Shown here piece after piece: positions 8,520-16,872 of a stretch of DNA of 64,000 nt. Origin of the DNA: Mucilaginibacter phyllosphaerae (GTDB lineage: Bacteria > Bacteroidota > Bacteroidia > Sphingobacteriales > Sphingobacteriaceae); the NCBI RefSeq assembly GCF_004378255.1, contig NZ_SNQG01000001.1:558001-622000 (forward strand), given 5' to 3'. The first letter of the stretch is position 1; each line of letters begins with the position of its first letter. The notes under the pieces are model-generated. The model saw only the letters and a list, made by a program, of their open reading frames with translations, was not told the origin of the DNA and searched no databases. Both the position numbers and the translations under genes were made by a program.

Positions 8520-10229
8520 CTACCCCTTTTTCTTCTCGCTTAAGTAATGGTCTACCGCGCGGGCGGTAAAGGCCATGTAGGTAAGCGATGGGTTTTGGCA
8601 GCTGGTAGATGTCATGCTCGCCCCGTCGGTAACGTAAACGTTTTTGCAGGCGTGCAGGCGGTGCCATTTATCCAGCATAGATGTTTTGGGATCTTTCCCC
8701 ATACGCACGCCGCCCATTTCGTGAATATCAAGCCCGGGCGCCCTGTGGTCGCTGGATACTTTGATATTGGTAAAACCTGCAGACGTGAACATTTCGGTCA
8801 TCTGTTCGATGTAGTCCTGCTTCATCTTCGCATCGTTATCGTCATAATCAACCGAGATCCTGAGCTGAGGGATGCCCCAGGGGTCTTTAAGTGATTTATC
8901 CAGGGCAACGTAGCTTTCTTTTTTAGGGATGGTTTCGCCCATCATGTGCGAGCCCACCTGCCAGCCGCCCAGATCTTTCTTAACCAGGTTATCTTTTAAT
9001 TGCTGCCCGATACCGTCGCTGCTGCGCTGCCCCGAACGGTATGCACTAAAGCCTGCTGCGTATCCGCGTAAAAAGTTGGTTTCCTGTTTATAAACGTTGC
9101 GGAAACGCGGGATATACCCCCCGCCTGCCGGGTTGCGTCCATCGGTTGTCCATTCCTTTGCGCCGTCATAATCGGCATTGATATGGGCCGAATAATTATG
9201 AAAGGCCACATATTTACCCAGCGTACCGCTATCATTACCCAACCCATCCGGGAAACGGTTTGATTTTGAGTTAAGCAATATCAGATTGCTGTTTAGGGCC
9301 GCTGCATTCACAAAAATAACGTCGGCATAGTATTCTATCGCCTCTTTGGTGTTGGCATCTATCACCCTTACGCCGGTTGCCCTGCCTTTTTTATCATCAT
9401 AGATGATAGATTCGACAACCGAGTGCGGCCTTAACGTGCAATGGCCCGAGCGCAGCGCCCAGGGTATGGTAGATGAGTTGGCGCTGAAGTAGCCGCCAAA
9501 GGGGCAGCCGCGCTGGCAAAGCGTACGCTCCTGGCACTGGCCCCTGCCCTGGTCTAAATGGATCTGGTTGGGTTTGGACAGGTGCGCACAACGCGCGCTG
9601 ATAACATGCCTGTTTTTATAGGTTTTTTTAACGTGATTGCTAAAATAGGTTTCTACCGCATTTAAGGGGAAGGCCGGTAAAAATTCACCGTCGGGCAGTT
9701 CGGCAATACCATCCCGGTTGCCGGAGATGCCTGCAAATTTTTCTACATAACTGTACCAGGGTGCAATATCTGCATACCGGATGGGCCAGTCTACCGCGAA
9801 ACCATCCCGGGCAGGTCCTTCAAAGTCAAAATCGCTCCAGCGCTGGGTTTGGCGCGCCCATAACAGGGATTTGCCCCCCGTTTGGTACCCGCGGATCCAA
9901 TCGAAAGGTTTTTCCTGCACGTAGGGGTGCTCGGCATCCTTCACAAAAAAGTGCGCGGCATCTTCGCCAAAGGCATAGCAGCGGTTCACAATGGGGTTTG
10001 CCTTCTGCACCGCATCGGGTATTACGCCATGATGCGGAAACTCCCAGGGGTATAAATTGGTAGTTGGGTAATCTTTTAAGTGCTTTACATCGCGCCCGCG
10101 CTCTAAAACCAGGGTTTTAAGGCCTTTATCGGTAAACTCCTTTGCAGCCCAGCCGCCACTCATGCCAGATCCTATCACAATGGCATCAAACGTACGGTCC
10201 TTTACACTATCGATATTTAAATTTGCCAT
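8520..10229 (-). CDS. GMC family FAD-dependent sugar dehydrogenase, large subunit (copy 2)
   Basis: 569 residues, clearly paralogous to the GMC gene at 6685-8364. FAD motif AIVIGSGMSGGWAAKEF, catalytic-region DIHEMGGVRMG, C-terminal CQNPSLTYMAFTARAV. It keeps the cluster-type spacing C-x5-C-x3-C-P (Cys232, Cys238, Cys242). No signal peptide. Its start codon overlaps the stop codon of the upstream subunit-3 gene by one base (TAATG on the minus strand), so the two are translationally coupled; this strongly supports the catalytic/small-subunit pairing. Confidence 0.92.
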   Translation of the reverse strand: MANLNIDSVKDRTFDAIVIGSGMSGGWAAKEFTDKGLKTLVLERGRDVKHLKDYPTTNLYPWEFPHHGVIPDAVQKANPIVNRCYAFGEDAAHFFVKDAEHPYVQEKPFDWIRGYQTGGKSLLWARQTQRWSDFDFEGPARDGFAVDWPIRYADIAPWYSYVEKFAGISGNRDGIAELPDGEFLPAFPLNAVETYFSNHVKKTYKNRHVISARCAHLSKPNQIHLDQGRGQCQERTLCQRGCPFGGYFSANSSTIPWALRSGHCTLRPHSVVESIIYDDKKGRATGVRVIDANTKEAIEYYADVIFVNAAALNSNLILLNSKSNRFPDGLGNDSGTLGKYVAFHNYSAHINADYDGAKEWTTDGRNPAGGGYIPRFRNVYKQETNFLRGYAAGFSAYRSGQRSSDGIGQQLKDNLVKKDLGGWQVGSHMMGETIPKKESYVALDKSLKDPWGIPQLRISVDYDDNDAKMKQDYIEQMTEMFTSAGFTNIKVSSDHRAPGLDIHEMGGVRMGKDPKTSMLDKWHRLHACKNVYVTDGASMTSTSCQNPSLTYMAFTARAVDHYLSEKKKG

Positions 10230-10795
10230 TATACTGCTGCAGTTTTTTTAACAGGGAAGTATGCATTATACCGCCCGGGCACCAATTCATACACTACCTG
10301 CTTCGTCATAAAATATTTGGATGTGGTGTAGCCAAACACGGTTTGGTCTTTCACCATTTTATAAAAAGCGGTAAGCTTGGTATCGTCCTTATACTTGTCG
10401 TTCATACTGTTCTGATCTACCGTGGCTACAAAGGCAGCACGTTCTTTGGCGCTGCCATCGTTAAATGATTTACCCAGGGCTTTTTTAGCGGCATCGGCAA
10501 AATCACCTAAACCTGTTATAAAATCCTGCTGTGCTTCCTGGCCGTAGCAGTCGTCTATCATTTTAAAAACAAACAGGTTGATCCCTAATTCTGCCGCGCC
10601 GGGGGTATCTGTTTTGGGCAAAATGGTTTCTGTAAGGTTGTTCACCAGGGTTTCCTGTGCGGCATCTATCTTAAGCTTTTTTAGCTGTACAACTGGTTTC
10701 CCTTTATCATTTAGGCAAGATGGCAAAACTGCCGCGCTGCCTAAAATAAGGGCCATGTTGCGGATAGCCGCACGCCGGTTGATATTTAAGTTCAA
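10229..10795 (-). CDS. Gluconate 2-dehydrogenase subunit 3 family protein, Tat lipoprotein (copy 2)
   Basis: 188 residues. Tat signal NINRRAAIRNMALILGSAAV followed by lipobox VLPSC. The body carries TETILPKTDTPGAAELG and MIDDCYGQEAQ, matching the subunit at 4635-5207. It is the exported escort subunit of a GMC dehydrogenase; the one-base overlap with the GMC gene identifies its partner. Expected location is the periplasmic side, lipid-anchored. The upstream gene is a Tat-exported isomerase 59 nt away. Confidence 0.88.
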   Translation of the reverse strand: MNLNINRRAAIRNMALILGSAAVLPSCLNDKGKPVVQLKKLKIDAAQETLVNNLTETILPKTDTPGAAELGINLFVFKMIDDCYGQEAQQDFITGLGDFADAAKKALGKSFNDGSAKERAAFVATVDQNSMNDKYKDDTKLTAFYKMVKDQTVFGYTTSKYFMTKQVVYELVPGRYNAYFPVKKTAAV

Positions 10796-10854
10796 TATAT
10801 TATTGGTTATAGTGTATAAAATACATTATGAGGACGTAAGGTAGGGTTTACCTG

Positions 10855-11769
10855 TTAATATCCCCATTTTTTCATGGTTTGTAAATCAATTTTTACACAA
10901 TCTATCGGGTCCAGCCCCTGGTATGATTCCTGCTCGATGATAAGATACACCGTGCCGCCGGTTTTTTTAGCTGCCTTTAACACCTCTTTAACCGGCAAAA
11001 CGCCGCGGCCCAGTATGGTGCTTTCGTAACCGGTACCTTCGGTTTTATCAGCGCTTTTTATCTCGTCCTTTACGTGCATGGATACAAAGCGGCCGGGGTA
11101 TTTATTAATGATGGATATAGCATCGTTCTCGCGCCCGTACATGTTACCAATATCCAGCTGCTGCGATACCTTGTTAGGGTCGGTGTTTTGCATAATGTAA
11201 TCAAACAGGCGCATATCACCTACCATGGTGGTAAATTCAAAATCGTGGTTGTGGTAGCCAAATTTCATATCAAATTTCTGGCAAAGCTCGCCGCTTTTAT
11301 TAAACTGGTCCATGGTACGTTTCAGCAGGTCGGTATCGTGGCGCACCTTATCATCCAGCCAGGGGCTGATCACAAATTTTTGCCCCATGTAGGCGGCATC
11401 TTCCACGGTATGTTTCCAAACATCGGTAAAATCATTGGTGGCAGCATCCCAGTGCGCGGGTGTCATCACGGTGTGACCGCTTGGCATCTGCAGGCCCAGA
11501 TCGTCCAGGCGTTTTTTAAATTCTTTGGCCGTCCAGCCGTAAAATTTACGGTCTATGTAGTTGGCGTGCTCTACATGCTTGTAACCCATATCGGCCAGTT
11601 TTTTAAGCGTGCCGGCGGGGTCGGTTTTCATGGCATCGCGTACAGAGTATAACTGGATACCTACCCGCTGGATGCGGGCGGGCGATGCAAAAATATCATT
11701 TGGCATAAAGGCCGCTGCTGTTGCTGCAATGGCGCTGTTTTTAAGGAAGCTTCTGCGGGATGATGTCAT
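10855..11769 (-). CDS. Tat-exported sugar phosphate isomerase/epimerase-like TIM barrel
   Basis: 304 residues. MTSSRRSFLKNSAIAATAAAF is a Tat signal. The mature part starts RIQRVGIQLYSVRD, then LADMGYKHVEHANY, FGYHNHDFEF (metal-ligand region), QQLDIGNMYGRE and MHVKDEI, all typical of the xylose-isomerase-like TIM barrel superfamily. Exported members occur beside keto-sugar enzymes in Bacteroidota. Third member of this fold in the locus, after those at 1-488 and 2274-3326. It ends 59 nt upstream of the small dehydrogenase subunit. Substrate unknown. Confidence 0.87.
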   Translation of the reverse strand: MTSSRRSFLKNSAIAATAAAFMPNDIFASPARIQRVGIQLYSVRDAMKTDPAGTLKKLADMGYKHVEHANYIDRKFYGWTAKEFKKRLDDLGLQMPSGHTVMTPAHWDAATNDFTDVWKHTVEDAAYMGQKFVISPWLDDKVRHDTDLLKRTMDQFNKSGELCQKFDMKFGYHNHDFEFTTMVGDMRLFDYIMQNTDPNKVSQQLDIGNMYGRENDAISIINKYPGRFVSMHVKDEIKSADKTEGTGYESTILGRGVLPVKEVLKAAKKTGGTVYLIIEQESYQGLDPIDCVKIDLQTMKKWGY

Positions 11770-11792
11770 CTTTTTTTGAGATTTAGTTGAGA

Positions 11793-13334
11793 TTAATTTT
11801 TACTTATCGGGAATGCCGGAAACAACAAACCGGTGTTGCTTACCAGGGCAATGTGCTTACTATCCGGCGACCACGACGGCGTATTGATGGTACCCTGACC
11901 GCCGTACAGATAGGCCACCACTTTTACAGGGCCGCCACCTACCGGCATTACCCGGATATAAACATGCTTATAAAAGGGATGATCGCCGGGGGCAACCTCG
12001 CTTTTTAAAAAGGTAATGAATACGATCCATTTGCCATCGGGCGATACATGCGGAAACCAGTTGTTGTTATCATCATCGGTAACCTGGGTTTGGTGGCTGC
12101 CATCGGCATCCATCCGCCAGATCTGCATCAGGCCGCTGCGTACCGAATTAAAGTAGATATGTTTGCCATCGGGGGTGTATTCGGGGCCATCGTCCAGCCC
12201 GGGGGTACTGGTTAAACGCTCTTCTGCCCCGCCTGCAACGGGCACGCGGTAAACATCATACTCCTGATTACGCTCGCCGCAAAACACCAGGTATTTACCA
12301 TCCGGCGACCAGCCATGCATGTACGATGCTCCTTTACCCGTTTGGGTAACCCTGCGCGGTTCGCCACCGGTAACGGGCAGCACATAGCCAATTGATGGGC
12401 CGCCATTTTTATTATCGCTGATGGTTAGCCACCTGCCGTCGAAAGAGATCACATGATCGTTATTGTTGCCTGTGGCCGACCCGGTGTTTAATACGGATGG
12501 TGTGCTGGTTGCCAAATTAAACTTATATAGCAGGCCCTCGCTGTTGTAAATAAGCGATTTGTTGTCGGTTGTCCAGTTGGGGGCTTGTAAAGATTTGGGC
12601 GACTGGTAAACAATGCGGCTGTTTTGGGTTGCCATGTCCAGCACCTCTATATTGCTGCCGATGTATTTTTTGTAGGCAACCAGGCCGGCGGGGGCAGGCA
12701 CCACAATACGCACGTTGCTGAATACTGCCTTTTCTACCACATCCGGGTTGTGCGAGCATACAAATATGCCCACATAAACTTCGTCGCCCAGGTTAAGGTC
12801 TATCTTTTCTTCGGGCCCGAAAACATCACCCTTGCGGGCAACAGCCATGGTATAGGATGTGCCCTTTCGTTCTAAGCGGATCACCTCTGCGGCGGTTATG
12901 GCGGCTCTTTTTTCGCGGGTGCTGTCGCCATCCGCTACGCGGTACTGCAGCGATGTTAACCCATCGCCATGCACCACCGCACTTATATGTGCCGAATTTG
13001 CGTTTAATGTTTTACGCACCATTAAGCCCAACTTACGGTGCGCCTCGGTACCTTTACCTATAAAGGCCGCATGGGTAAGCAGTATAAAATCGCCTTTTAT
13101 CTTTTTCCACACCAGGTGAAACTCATCCTGCCCAAACCACATATTGGTGCCCGCGCCTGCCACCGTGTACTGCTGCAGCTTTGCATCATACCCCACACTG
13201 CCCCGGTGCTTTAACAGCCCAATATCGTTGTTGCCATCAAAAATACCGGCCGGCCCTGTTTGGGCAAAACCGGCAGCGGCAAGTACAGCACTTGCCAGCA
13301 AGCCAATAAACAGGCAGATAATTTTTTTATACAT
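11793..13334 (-). CDS. Exported TolB-like propeller protein with N-terminal jelly-roll domain
   Basis: 513 residues with a Sec signal (MYKKIICLFIGLLASAVLA, cut near AGFAQ). Residues about 27-205 (WFGQDEFHLVWKKIKGDF, HRKLGLMVRKTL, HISAVVHGDGLTSLQYRV) resemble a concanavalin-like domain. The rest has repeated PD40/TolB blades: YMHGWSPDGKYLVFCGE, DGPEYTPDGKHIYFNS, NWFPHVSPDGKWIVFIT, NTPSWSPDSKHIALVS. Probably a periplasmic carbohydrate- or protein-binding accessory rather than an enzyme. It is the first gene of the minus-strand locus, 23 nt before the Tat isomerase; no regulator gene accompanies it. Function inferred only from fold. Confidence 0.8.
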   Translation of the reverse strand: MYKKIICLFIGLLASAVLAAAGFAQTGPAGIFDGNNDIGLLKHRGSVGYDAKLQQYTVAGAGTNMWFGQDEFHLVWKKIKGDFILLTHAAFIGKGTEAHRKLGLMVRKTLNANSAHISAVVHGDGLTSLQYRVADGDSTREKRAAITAAEVIRLERKGTSYTMAVARKGDVFGPEEKIDLNLGDEVYVGIFVCSHNPDVVEKAVFSNVRIVVPAPAGLVAYKKYIGSNIEVLDMATQNSRIVYQSPKSLQAPNWTTDNKSLIYNSEGLLYKFNLATSTPSVLNTGSATGNNNDHVISFDGRWLTISDNKNGGPSIGYVLPVTGGEPRRVTQTGKGASYMHGWSPDGKYLVFCGERNQEYDVYRVPVAGGAEERLTSTPGLDDGPEYTPDGKHIYFNSVRSGLMQIWRMDADGSHQTQVTDDDNNNWFPHVSPDGKWIVFITFLKSEVAPGDHPFYKHVYIRVMPVGGGPVKVVAYLYGGQGTINTPSWSPDSKHIALVSNTGLLFPAFPISKN

Positions 13335-13410
13335 TAAAGTATAGTTAATTACAATTGGTTGTTAAAGTTAGATAATCATTTGTAAAAATCACAGTTTAAA
13401 AACCGCTTTT

Positions 13411-13448
13411 CACCAAAAAAGGGATGCTTTCGCATCCCTTTTTTGGTG
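13411..13448 (-). terminator. Perfect 17-bp hairpin terminator of the desaturase gene
   Basis: CACCAAAAAAGGGATGC (13411-13427) is perfectly complementary to 13432-13448 with a 4-nt loop. It is downstream of the desaturase (ends 13486) and upstream of the TolB-like gene (starts 13334), both on the minus strand, so it separates two transcription units. T- and A-runs inside the stem allow intrinsic termination in either direction. Confidence 0.85.
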
Positions 13449-13485
13449 GCCATAGTTTACTATGTTAAAATAGTATCATGGTTTG

Positions 13486-14574
13486 TTAAATAATATCTGT
13501 GGCAAATATCTGCTTGCCAGTTGTAGGGCAAAATACAGGTTCGGCCACTGCCTTAACCGGTACAGGCTTAATATAATCCTTATAAAATTGCTTTTTAGAA
13601 TCGTGGTAATGGCTTACGGCGCCTATCATGTGCATAAACTTGATATAGTACCAGGCGCTGTCTACCTGGTGCGGCTTAAAGCCCGACCGTGCGCTTTTTG
13701 GGTACAGGTGGTGGTTGTTATGCCATTCGCCTGCTACAATACCCGGCCAAAGCTGGTTGATAGACATATCCTTAAAGTTATGATCTACCCCTTCGCGGCG
13801 CTTGTCTTCGCCTTTACCGTGGCCTTCGTAGTTAAAGGTACGCACACCTACCGCCCAAAAACCGGCAGCGCCAAATAAGGCACAGGCCACGCCAATACCG
13901 CCAAGCAAATAAAACACGGTAAACCAGAATGCCCAGTTGGCTACAACGCCCAATATCATGTGGAAAGGGTTGGCTATTGAACCCCATTTTTTATACTGCG
14001 CGTAAGTGTTACAGGTAACACCGGTATGTTTCATTAAAGTGATGCAGCGGTTAAAGCCTTTTTCATCCAAATTACGGTTTACCGGCTGATGATTGGCATC
14101 TGCCAAAAAACAGTACAGAAAACCACCCTGCGCGTTGTATGGGTCGCCGGGGGTATCAGATAAGGCGTGATGCACGTGGTGCGATATGGCATAGATCTCT
14201 TCGGGGATGATCTTGAGGGTAAGGTTCTGGGTTACAAAACGCCAGAAATTGTTGCGGAATTTGAAAGCCCCGTGGGTGCAGTACCGGTGATACCAGATGG
14301 TACCGTGGGTGCCCATCACCATCATGCTGTAAACAAAGGCGATAACCAGGCCGGTAACAGAAAAATACTTAAATAAAAACAGGAATAAAAAAGGTGCCAG
14401 GAACAATACCATTGCCCAGCTCATAAAAGACAGCCAGTTTTTTTTATCCTTAAATACGTTTAGCCTCGAAAAAAATTCAGCGAAGATCTGCTTTGGGGTT
14501 GGCTTGGAGAGTTCGCCGTTAGCATCCTTCCACCCGTAAGATGGTTCTTGCAGCACAGTGTGTATAAATGCCAT
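13486..14574 (-). CDS. Acyl-CoA/fatty acid desaturase (delta-9 type, integral membrane)
   Basis: 362 residues. The three histidine boxes that bind the di-iron centre are present: HRYCTH (96-101, preceded by H90), HHVHH (132-136) and HNNHH (285-289). Hydrophobic stretches around 55-90 and 205-245 form the membrane segments. This matches stearoyl-CoA-type desaturases that introduce a cis double bond into saturated acyl chains for membrane fluidity. Single gene with its own strong terminator (13411-13448), divergent from the PH-domain gene at 14889. Confidence 0.92.
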   Translation of the reverse strand: MAFIHTVLQEPSYGWKDANGELSKPTPKQIFAEFFSRLNVFKDKKNWLSFMSWAMVLFLAPFLFLFLFKYFSVTGLVIAFVYSMMVMGTHGTIWYHRYCTHGAFKFRNNFWRFVTQNLTLKIIPEEIYAISHHVHHALSDTPGDPYNAQGGFLYCFLADANHQPVNRNLDEKGFNRCITLMKHTGVTCNTYAQYKKWGSIANPFHMILGVVANWAFWFTVFYLLGGIGVACALFGAAGFWAVGVRTFNYEGHGKGEDKRREGVDHNFKDMSINQLWPGIVAGEWHNNHHLYPKSARSGFKPHQVDSAWYYIKFMHMIGAVSHYHDSKKQFYKDYIKPVPVKAVAEPVFCPTTGKQIFATDII

Positions 14575-14888
14575 TCGTATCTTTTTTAGTTTAAATTAAT
14601 TGGGGGTTTAACGGAAATTTACGGAATAAAGATACACATCAGTTTTTAAATTTCACTAAATAACTTAAAGTATAATTAAAAGCTACCCTTAAATACGTTT
14701 AGCAATTGCAGCGTTAGCCCGGCAATTGCTGCGCTCTGTGCAAGTGTAAAAAAGCAGTTTTTCTGTTCGCAAATAGCGATTTTTTAAAACCCATGGCTAT
14801 TAAAAGCTGTTTCAGATCTTAAAAGCAGGATTATACCGGCAACAGGTGTAGCAGTTTATAATTATAGGTTTTTACCTATCTTTATATT
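14575..14888. other. Intergenic region between divergent genes
   Basis: 314 nt between the desaturase (minus) and the PH-domain protein (plus). It must hold both promoters. Close to the plus-strand ATG there is a TATCTTTA (14877-14884) resembling a degenerate -7 box, but no convincing -33 element. Two GCAATTGC palindromes (about 14702 and 14720) are visible. No ORF or RNA gene recognised. Confidence 0.4.
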
Positions 14889-15317
14889 ATGGTCAACATC
14901 AATAAGGATTACCCCTCCAAACGAGGTTTTATTGTATATGTGCTGCTTGCCGTTTTAATTGTTATCGAGATCAGCTACTTTTTTAACGGCCTTTATCTAT
15001 CCGGCATACTTTGCCTGGGCCTAACCGGCGTTATCGTATTCCCGATAGTTTTTAACACGCATTATACTATTTATACCGATGGCACACTGAGCATAAAATG
15101 CGGCTTTTTTGTTAACCTGGCCATACCTGTAGCAGATATTAAAAAGATTGCCCCAACCAACAGCATCCTGAGCGCGCCAGCCTTATCTTTAGACCGGCTG
15201 GAACTGTTTTACGGCCAACACGATTCGGTAGTGATATCACCCGTAAATAAGGATGATTTTATTGCCGAACTTCAAAACATAAACCCGGCAATCGGGTATA
15301 TTCCTAAAGCCGTTTAA
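14889..15317 (+). CDS. Small membrane protein with bacterial PH-like domain
   Basis: 142 residues. Two hydrophobic segments at about 13-32 and 35-55 are followed by a soluble beta-rich stretch (YTIYTDGTLSIKCGFF, IPVADIKKIAPTNS, LDRLELFYGQHDSVVISP) resembling the YyaB/DUF1200 type of bacterial PH domain. Such proteins are anchored in the inner membrane; their role is unknown. The next gene starts 17 nt downstream on the same strand, so they may be co-transcribed. Confidence 0.7.
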   Translation: MVNINKDYPSKRGFIVYVLLAVLIVIEISYFFNGLYLSGILCLGLTGVIVFPIVFNTHYTIYTDGTLSIKCGFFVNLAIPVADIKKIAPTNSILSAPALSLDRLELFYGQHDSVVISPVNKDDFIAELQNINPAIGYIPKAV

Positions 15318-15334
15318 TATATTCATCTACCAAA

Positions 15335-16030
15335 ATGTTAAAACGTTATCTACTTTTTTTTGCCGGGCTGCTTTTTTTAAACCATGCCTTTGCACAAGAA
15401 ACCGTTAAGAAAAAATATAAGCTGCTGGCATCGGTAAAAGAAATTTACAGCGTACTTAAAAGCGATGGCATTACCCGGCAGGGGCCCTACCAGGCTTTAT
15501 ACAATGGCAAAACCGTTGTTGCCACCGGCGAATTTAATAACGACAGGCAGGTTGGCCTTTGGCAGTTTTATAACGAGAAGGGCGTAGTGGTGCAAACCTA
15601 TAATTACACGCTTAAAAAATTATATTTTGAGGCCAGAGAAGATACTACATCGCATTTAAGGTATTTTATTGACCAGGTGATAGATACGGCCGCAATTACC
15701 AAACCCGTTAAAATTGGCGGTATTTATTATGGCTACCTGCCCTATTTAAAACTGTTTAAGATACCCAACGACCTGGCGCAGATTGACAGGCGGTTTATAA
15801 CGGCTATTGTAGAATTACTGGTAAGCCCCGGTGGCAGGCTGGCTGATTATAAGGTAACCCTACTTAGCAACCCGATGGGCGCAACTATCAGGGTGGTGAA
15901 CATGAACCTAAAGCTGCCCAACCCGGACGACCTGATGTTTACCCCCGCAACCCTTAACGGCCAGCCGATAGCCTGCCGTATTATGATGAGATGCTATGTA
16001 AGCGACGACGGGCACCTGGATTTTGATTAG
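15335..16030 (+). CDS. Exported hypothetical protein with MORN-like repeat
   Basis: 231 residues with a Sec signal (MLKRYLLFFAGLLFLNHAFAQ, AxA-type cut after HAFA). Residues about 45-85 (QGPYQALYNGKTVVATGEF, RQVGLWQFYNEKGVVVQTY) look like a MORN-type variant repeat seen in many Bacteroidota exported proteins. The C-terminal part (about 130-231) is beta-rich and not recognised. Follows the PH-domain gene by 17 nt. No specific function can be given. Confidence 0.65.
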   Translation: MLKRYLLFFAGLLFLNHAFAQETVKKKYKLLASVKEIYSVLKSDGITRQGPYQALYNGKTVVATGEFNNDRQVGLWQFYNEKGVVVQTYNYTLKKLYFEAREDTTSHLRYFIDQVIDTAAITKPVKIGGIYYGYLPYLKLFKIPNDLAQIDRRFITAIVELLVSPGGRLADYKVTLLSNPMGATIRVVNMNLKLPNPDDLMFTPATLNGQPIACRIMMRCYVSDDGHLDFD

Positions 16031-16040
16031 AAAAAAAGCA

Positions 16041-16172
16041 TGTCATTTCGATAAACACGGGGTGGATAATGCAATAGTGTGAGGAGAAATCTGTTACGCT
16101 TGGTAAGCATGATGTACAAGATTTCTCTTTCGCGCCACTGCACATGCCCCGGCATGCGTTATCGAAATGACA
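16041..16172. repeat. Dispersed palindromic (REP-like) element with TGTCATTTCGATAA ends
   Basis: The ends are inverted copies: TGTCATTTCGATAA at 16041 and its complement ending at 16172. Nested inside are GAGGAGAAATCT (16081 on) and AAGATTTCTC (about 16118-16127), also inverted. About 132 bp, between two convergent genes. Non-coding; it resembles the TGTCATTTCGA-type dispersed palindromes common in Sphingobacteriaceae genomes. Confidence 0.65.
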
Positions 16173-16201
16173 TTCTTTTAAGTATTTATATTATTTAAAG
16201 A

Positions 16202-16702
16202 TTAGTGATCGTGATGACCATCCGGGCCGTGTGCGTGGCCGTGCGATAATTCTTCGGGGGTTGCAGGGCGCACGTTCAGGATCTCGCCTTTAAAGTGCAA
16301 TTCCTGGCCGGCCATCGGGTGGTTCAGGTCAACAATAACCGAATCCTCTGTTAATGATACCACCTGGCCCTGAAAACGGTTGCCATTGTTATCCTGCAAA
16401 GGTAAAACCTCGCCTATCTGCGGCAGATCCTGCCCCTGGAACATTTCTTTAGGCAGGTTAGCTACCGCTTCTTCATCAAACTCGCCGTAACCTTCTGCAG
16501 CAGAGATCCTGAAATCGTAGGTATCGCCTGTTGACAGGGTGCTTAATTCTTCTTCAAATTTTGGTATCATCTGGCCTGCACCAAACAAAAAGGTTAGTGG
16601 CTGCTCTTGCGTGGCGCTTTCCTGTAAGCCTTCTGTTCCGTCTTCTTTGTTAACATACAGATCGTATGTTAACGATACTACGTGCTGTGGTTGAATTTTC
16701 AT
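16202..16702 (-). CDS. FKBP-type peptidyl-prolyl isomerase, SlyD-like
   Basis: 166 residues. It has the SlyD plan: VSLTYDLYVNKEDG, then PLTFLFGAGQMIPKFEEEL (the FKBP active-site stretch), an inserted 'insert-in-flap' chaperone region (about 70-120), and GEILNVRPATPEE. The C-terminus HGHAHGPDGHHDH is histidine-rich, as in SlyD proteins that bind nickel or zinc. Cytoplasmic prolyl isomerase and folding helper. Stands alone; an 18-bp imperfect inverted repeat lies in its upstream leader (16727-16792). Confidence 0.9.
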   Translation of the reverse strand: MKIQPQHVVSLTYDLYVNKEDGTEGLQESATQEQPLTFLFGAGQMIPKFEEELSTLSTGDTYDFRISAAEGYGEFDEEAVANLPKEMFQGQDLPQIGEVLPLQDNNGNRFQGQVVSLTEDSVIVDLNHPMAGQELHFKGEILNVRPATPEELSHGHAHGPDGHHDH

Positions 16703-16726
16703 CAGTATAATTTGTTTTTTTAAGGA

Positions 16727-16792
16727 GATGAAGCTATCATGAGCCGTTTTACAAATTCCGGTTTGCGAGCCTTAGCTCATGATGGTTTCATC
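16727..16792 (-). promoter_or_regulatory. Large stem-loop upstream of the SlyD-like gene
   Basis: GATGAAGCTATCATGAGC (16727-16744) pairs with 16775-16792 with three mismatches, around a 30-nt loop that itself has CAAA/TTTG arms. It begins 24 nt upstream of the start codon (16702). It could be a leader RNA structure, a terminator of the yyaL-like gene transcribed toward it? no: that gene's end (16873) is 80 nt upstream on the same strand, so a terminator for it is the likelier reading. Both options remain open. Confidence 0.5.
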
Positions 16793-16872
16793 TAATGTTG
16801 TTTTTAAGGCTTGGAACTCCGTCCTGGTTTTTAAACCGGGTTATCTCAATACCTGTTTATTTGTATAAGGAA

